Source: Bacteroidota bacterium
GTDB lineage: Bacteria; Bacteroidota; Bacteroidia; Flavobacteriales; Flavobacteriaceae
Direction: 5' to 3'
NCBI GenBank assembly: GCA_018656255.1
Contig: JABHYI010000206.1
Coordinates: 1 to 7,338 of the forward strand
Length of the DNA stretch: 7,338 bases
The position numbers and the translations under genes are program-made. Under the pieces are notes generated by a model that did no database searches, had not been told where the DNA came from, and saw only the letters and a program-made list of their open reading frames with translations. This document shows positions 6,988-7,338 of the stretch, piece by piece; position 1 is the first letter of the stretch, and every line of letters begins with the position of its first letter.

Positions 6988-7338
6988 TTAGTCTTTCATG
7001 TGAGGGAAGAATTTTTTAAACACGGCAATGTCTTTAATATCTTCATAGTAATCTACGTCATTTTTTTCTGCTAAGATTGCCAGGTTTTCTAATTCTAAAT
7101 CTTGTAATGTGTCACTTAAAACACGTTGTGTTCCCCATTTTTTATTTTTAAAAAGCTGAGGCTTTAGGTGTTTCATACCAAGGAGGTAATAGCCTCCGTC
7201 TTGTGCAGGGCCTATCACAAAGTTGTTGTCTTCTAGTTTTAAAAAAGCATCTTCCAGCTCTTGAGTGGTCAGGTCATACATGTCACTACCAATAATGATG
7301 GCCCTTTGGTATCCCATATTAAATACATCTGTAAATGC
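6988..7338 (-). CDS. TIGR04282-type arsenosugar biosynthesis transferase (CofC-like), 5' partial
   Basis: This is the C-terminal part of a TIGR04282-family protein, related to CofC-type nucleotidyltransferases and annotated as arsenosugar-biosynthesis glycosyltransferase. The frame stays open to the right edge, reading AFTDVFNMGYQRAIIIGSD upstream of the Met at 7315-7317, so that Met is internal and the true start lies beyond the window. Visible motifs, numbered from that Met, are IIIGSDMYDLT (7-17, the GSD turn), VIGPAQDGGYYLLG (34-47, the strongest family signature) and a C-terminal NDVDYYEDI (85-93). The fold predicts a GT-A-like nucleotide-binding enzyme that either makes an NDP-sugar-like product or transfers one. 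It precedes the phosphorylase by 141 bases on the same strand, so the two may share a transcript or be separated by an internal promoter. The family name is recognised from motifs; the reaction is unknown. Confidence 0.88.
   Translation of the reverse strand, partial: AFTDVFNMGYQRAIIIGSDMYDLTTQELEDAFLKLEDNNFVIGPAQDGGYYLLGMKHLKPQLFKNKKWGTQRVLSDTLQDLELENLAILAEKNDVDYYEDIKDIAVFKKFFPHMKD

Noticed and set aside
3520..7338. A selenoprotein in the cluster, suggested by the older rSAM/selenodomain family names
   Set aside because: All frames read through without an in-frame TGA; the names describe a partner protein that is not in this window.
1..7338. CRISPR arrays, tRNA or rRNA genes and insertion sequences
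   Set aside because: No spaced direct repeats, no RNA gene folds or conserved rRNA segments, and no transposase or terminal inverted repeats were seen.

Overview
The window looks like a chromosomal segment of a member of the Bacteroidota, most likely a marine-type Flavobacteriaceae. The DNA is AT-rich, the leaders before start codons are A-rich with no clear Shine-Dalgarno sequence, and the protein styles (PDZ-tailed M28 peptidase, DUF547 protein, purine nucleoside phosphorylase ending in a TDECDPD-type segment) fit that group. The assignment comes from recognition only, not from a search.

Layout: at the left edge is the 3' part of a plus-strand M28 zinc peptidase with a C-terminal PDZ domain. 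It converges on a minus-strand run of eight genes, with a small hairpin across both stop codons. In transcription order (right to left) the run is: a CofC-like TIGR04282-type transferase (5' part beyond the window), a 141-base spacer, purine nucleoside phosphorylase, an ArsM-type arsenite methyltransferase, a secreted DUF547 protein, a TIGR04283-type GT2 glycosyltransferase, a small membrane protein with a MerT-like Cys-Cys motif, a DPM1-like GT2 glycosyltransferase, and a multi-membrane-span GT2 synthase. From the phosphorylase onward the genes are separated by 6 to 29 bases or overlap by 3 to 4 bases, so they look like one operon.

The cluster reads as an arsenosugar-biosynthesis locus. ArsM would methylate arsenite. 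A radical SAM enzyme (ArsS, not in this window and expected in the flank) would add the 5'-deoxyadenosyl group to dimethylarsenite. The phosphorylase is well placed to remove adenine, and the two TIGR04282/TIGR04283 proteins to activate and transfer the arsenical ribose. The phosphorylase has Asp where human PNP has the purine-selecting Asn243, and apparently Thr where human PNP has the 5'-OH-binding His257; both fit an adenine nucleoside with a modified 5' position. The roles of the DUF547 protein, the MerT-like protein and the two downstream glycosyltransferases are not known; they may handle arsenic transport or build a glycolipid or glycan, or may be separate. The ArsM/TIGR04282/TIGR04283 association is known in databases. 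The phosphorolysis-activation-transfer route proposed here is inference.
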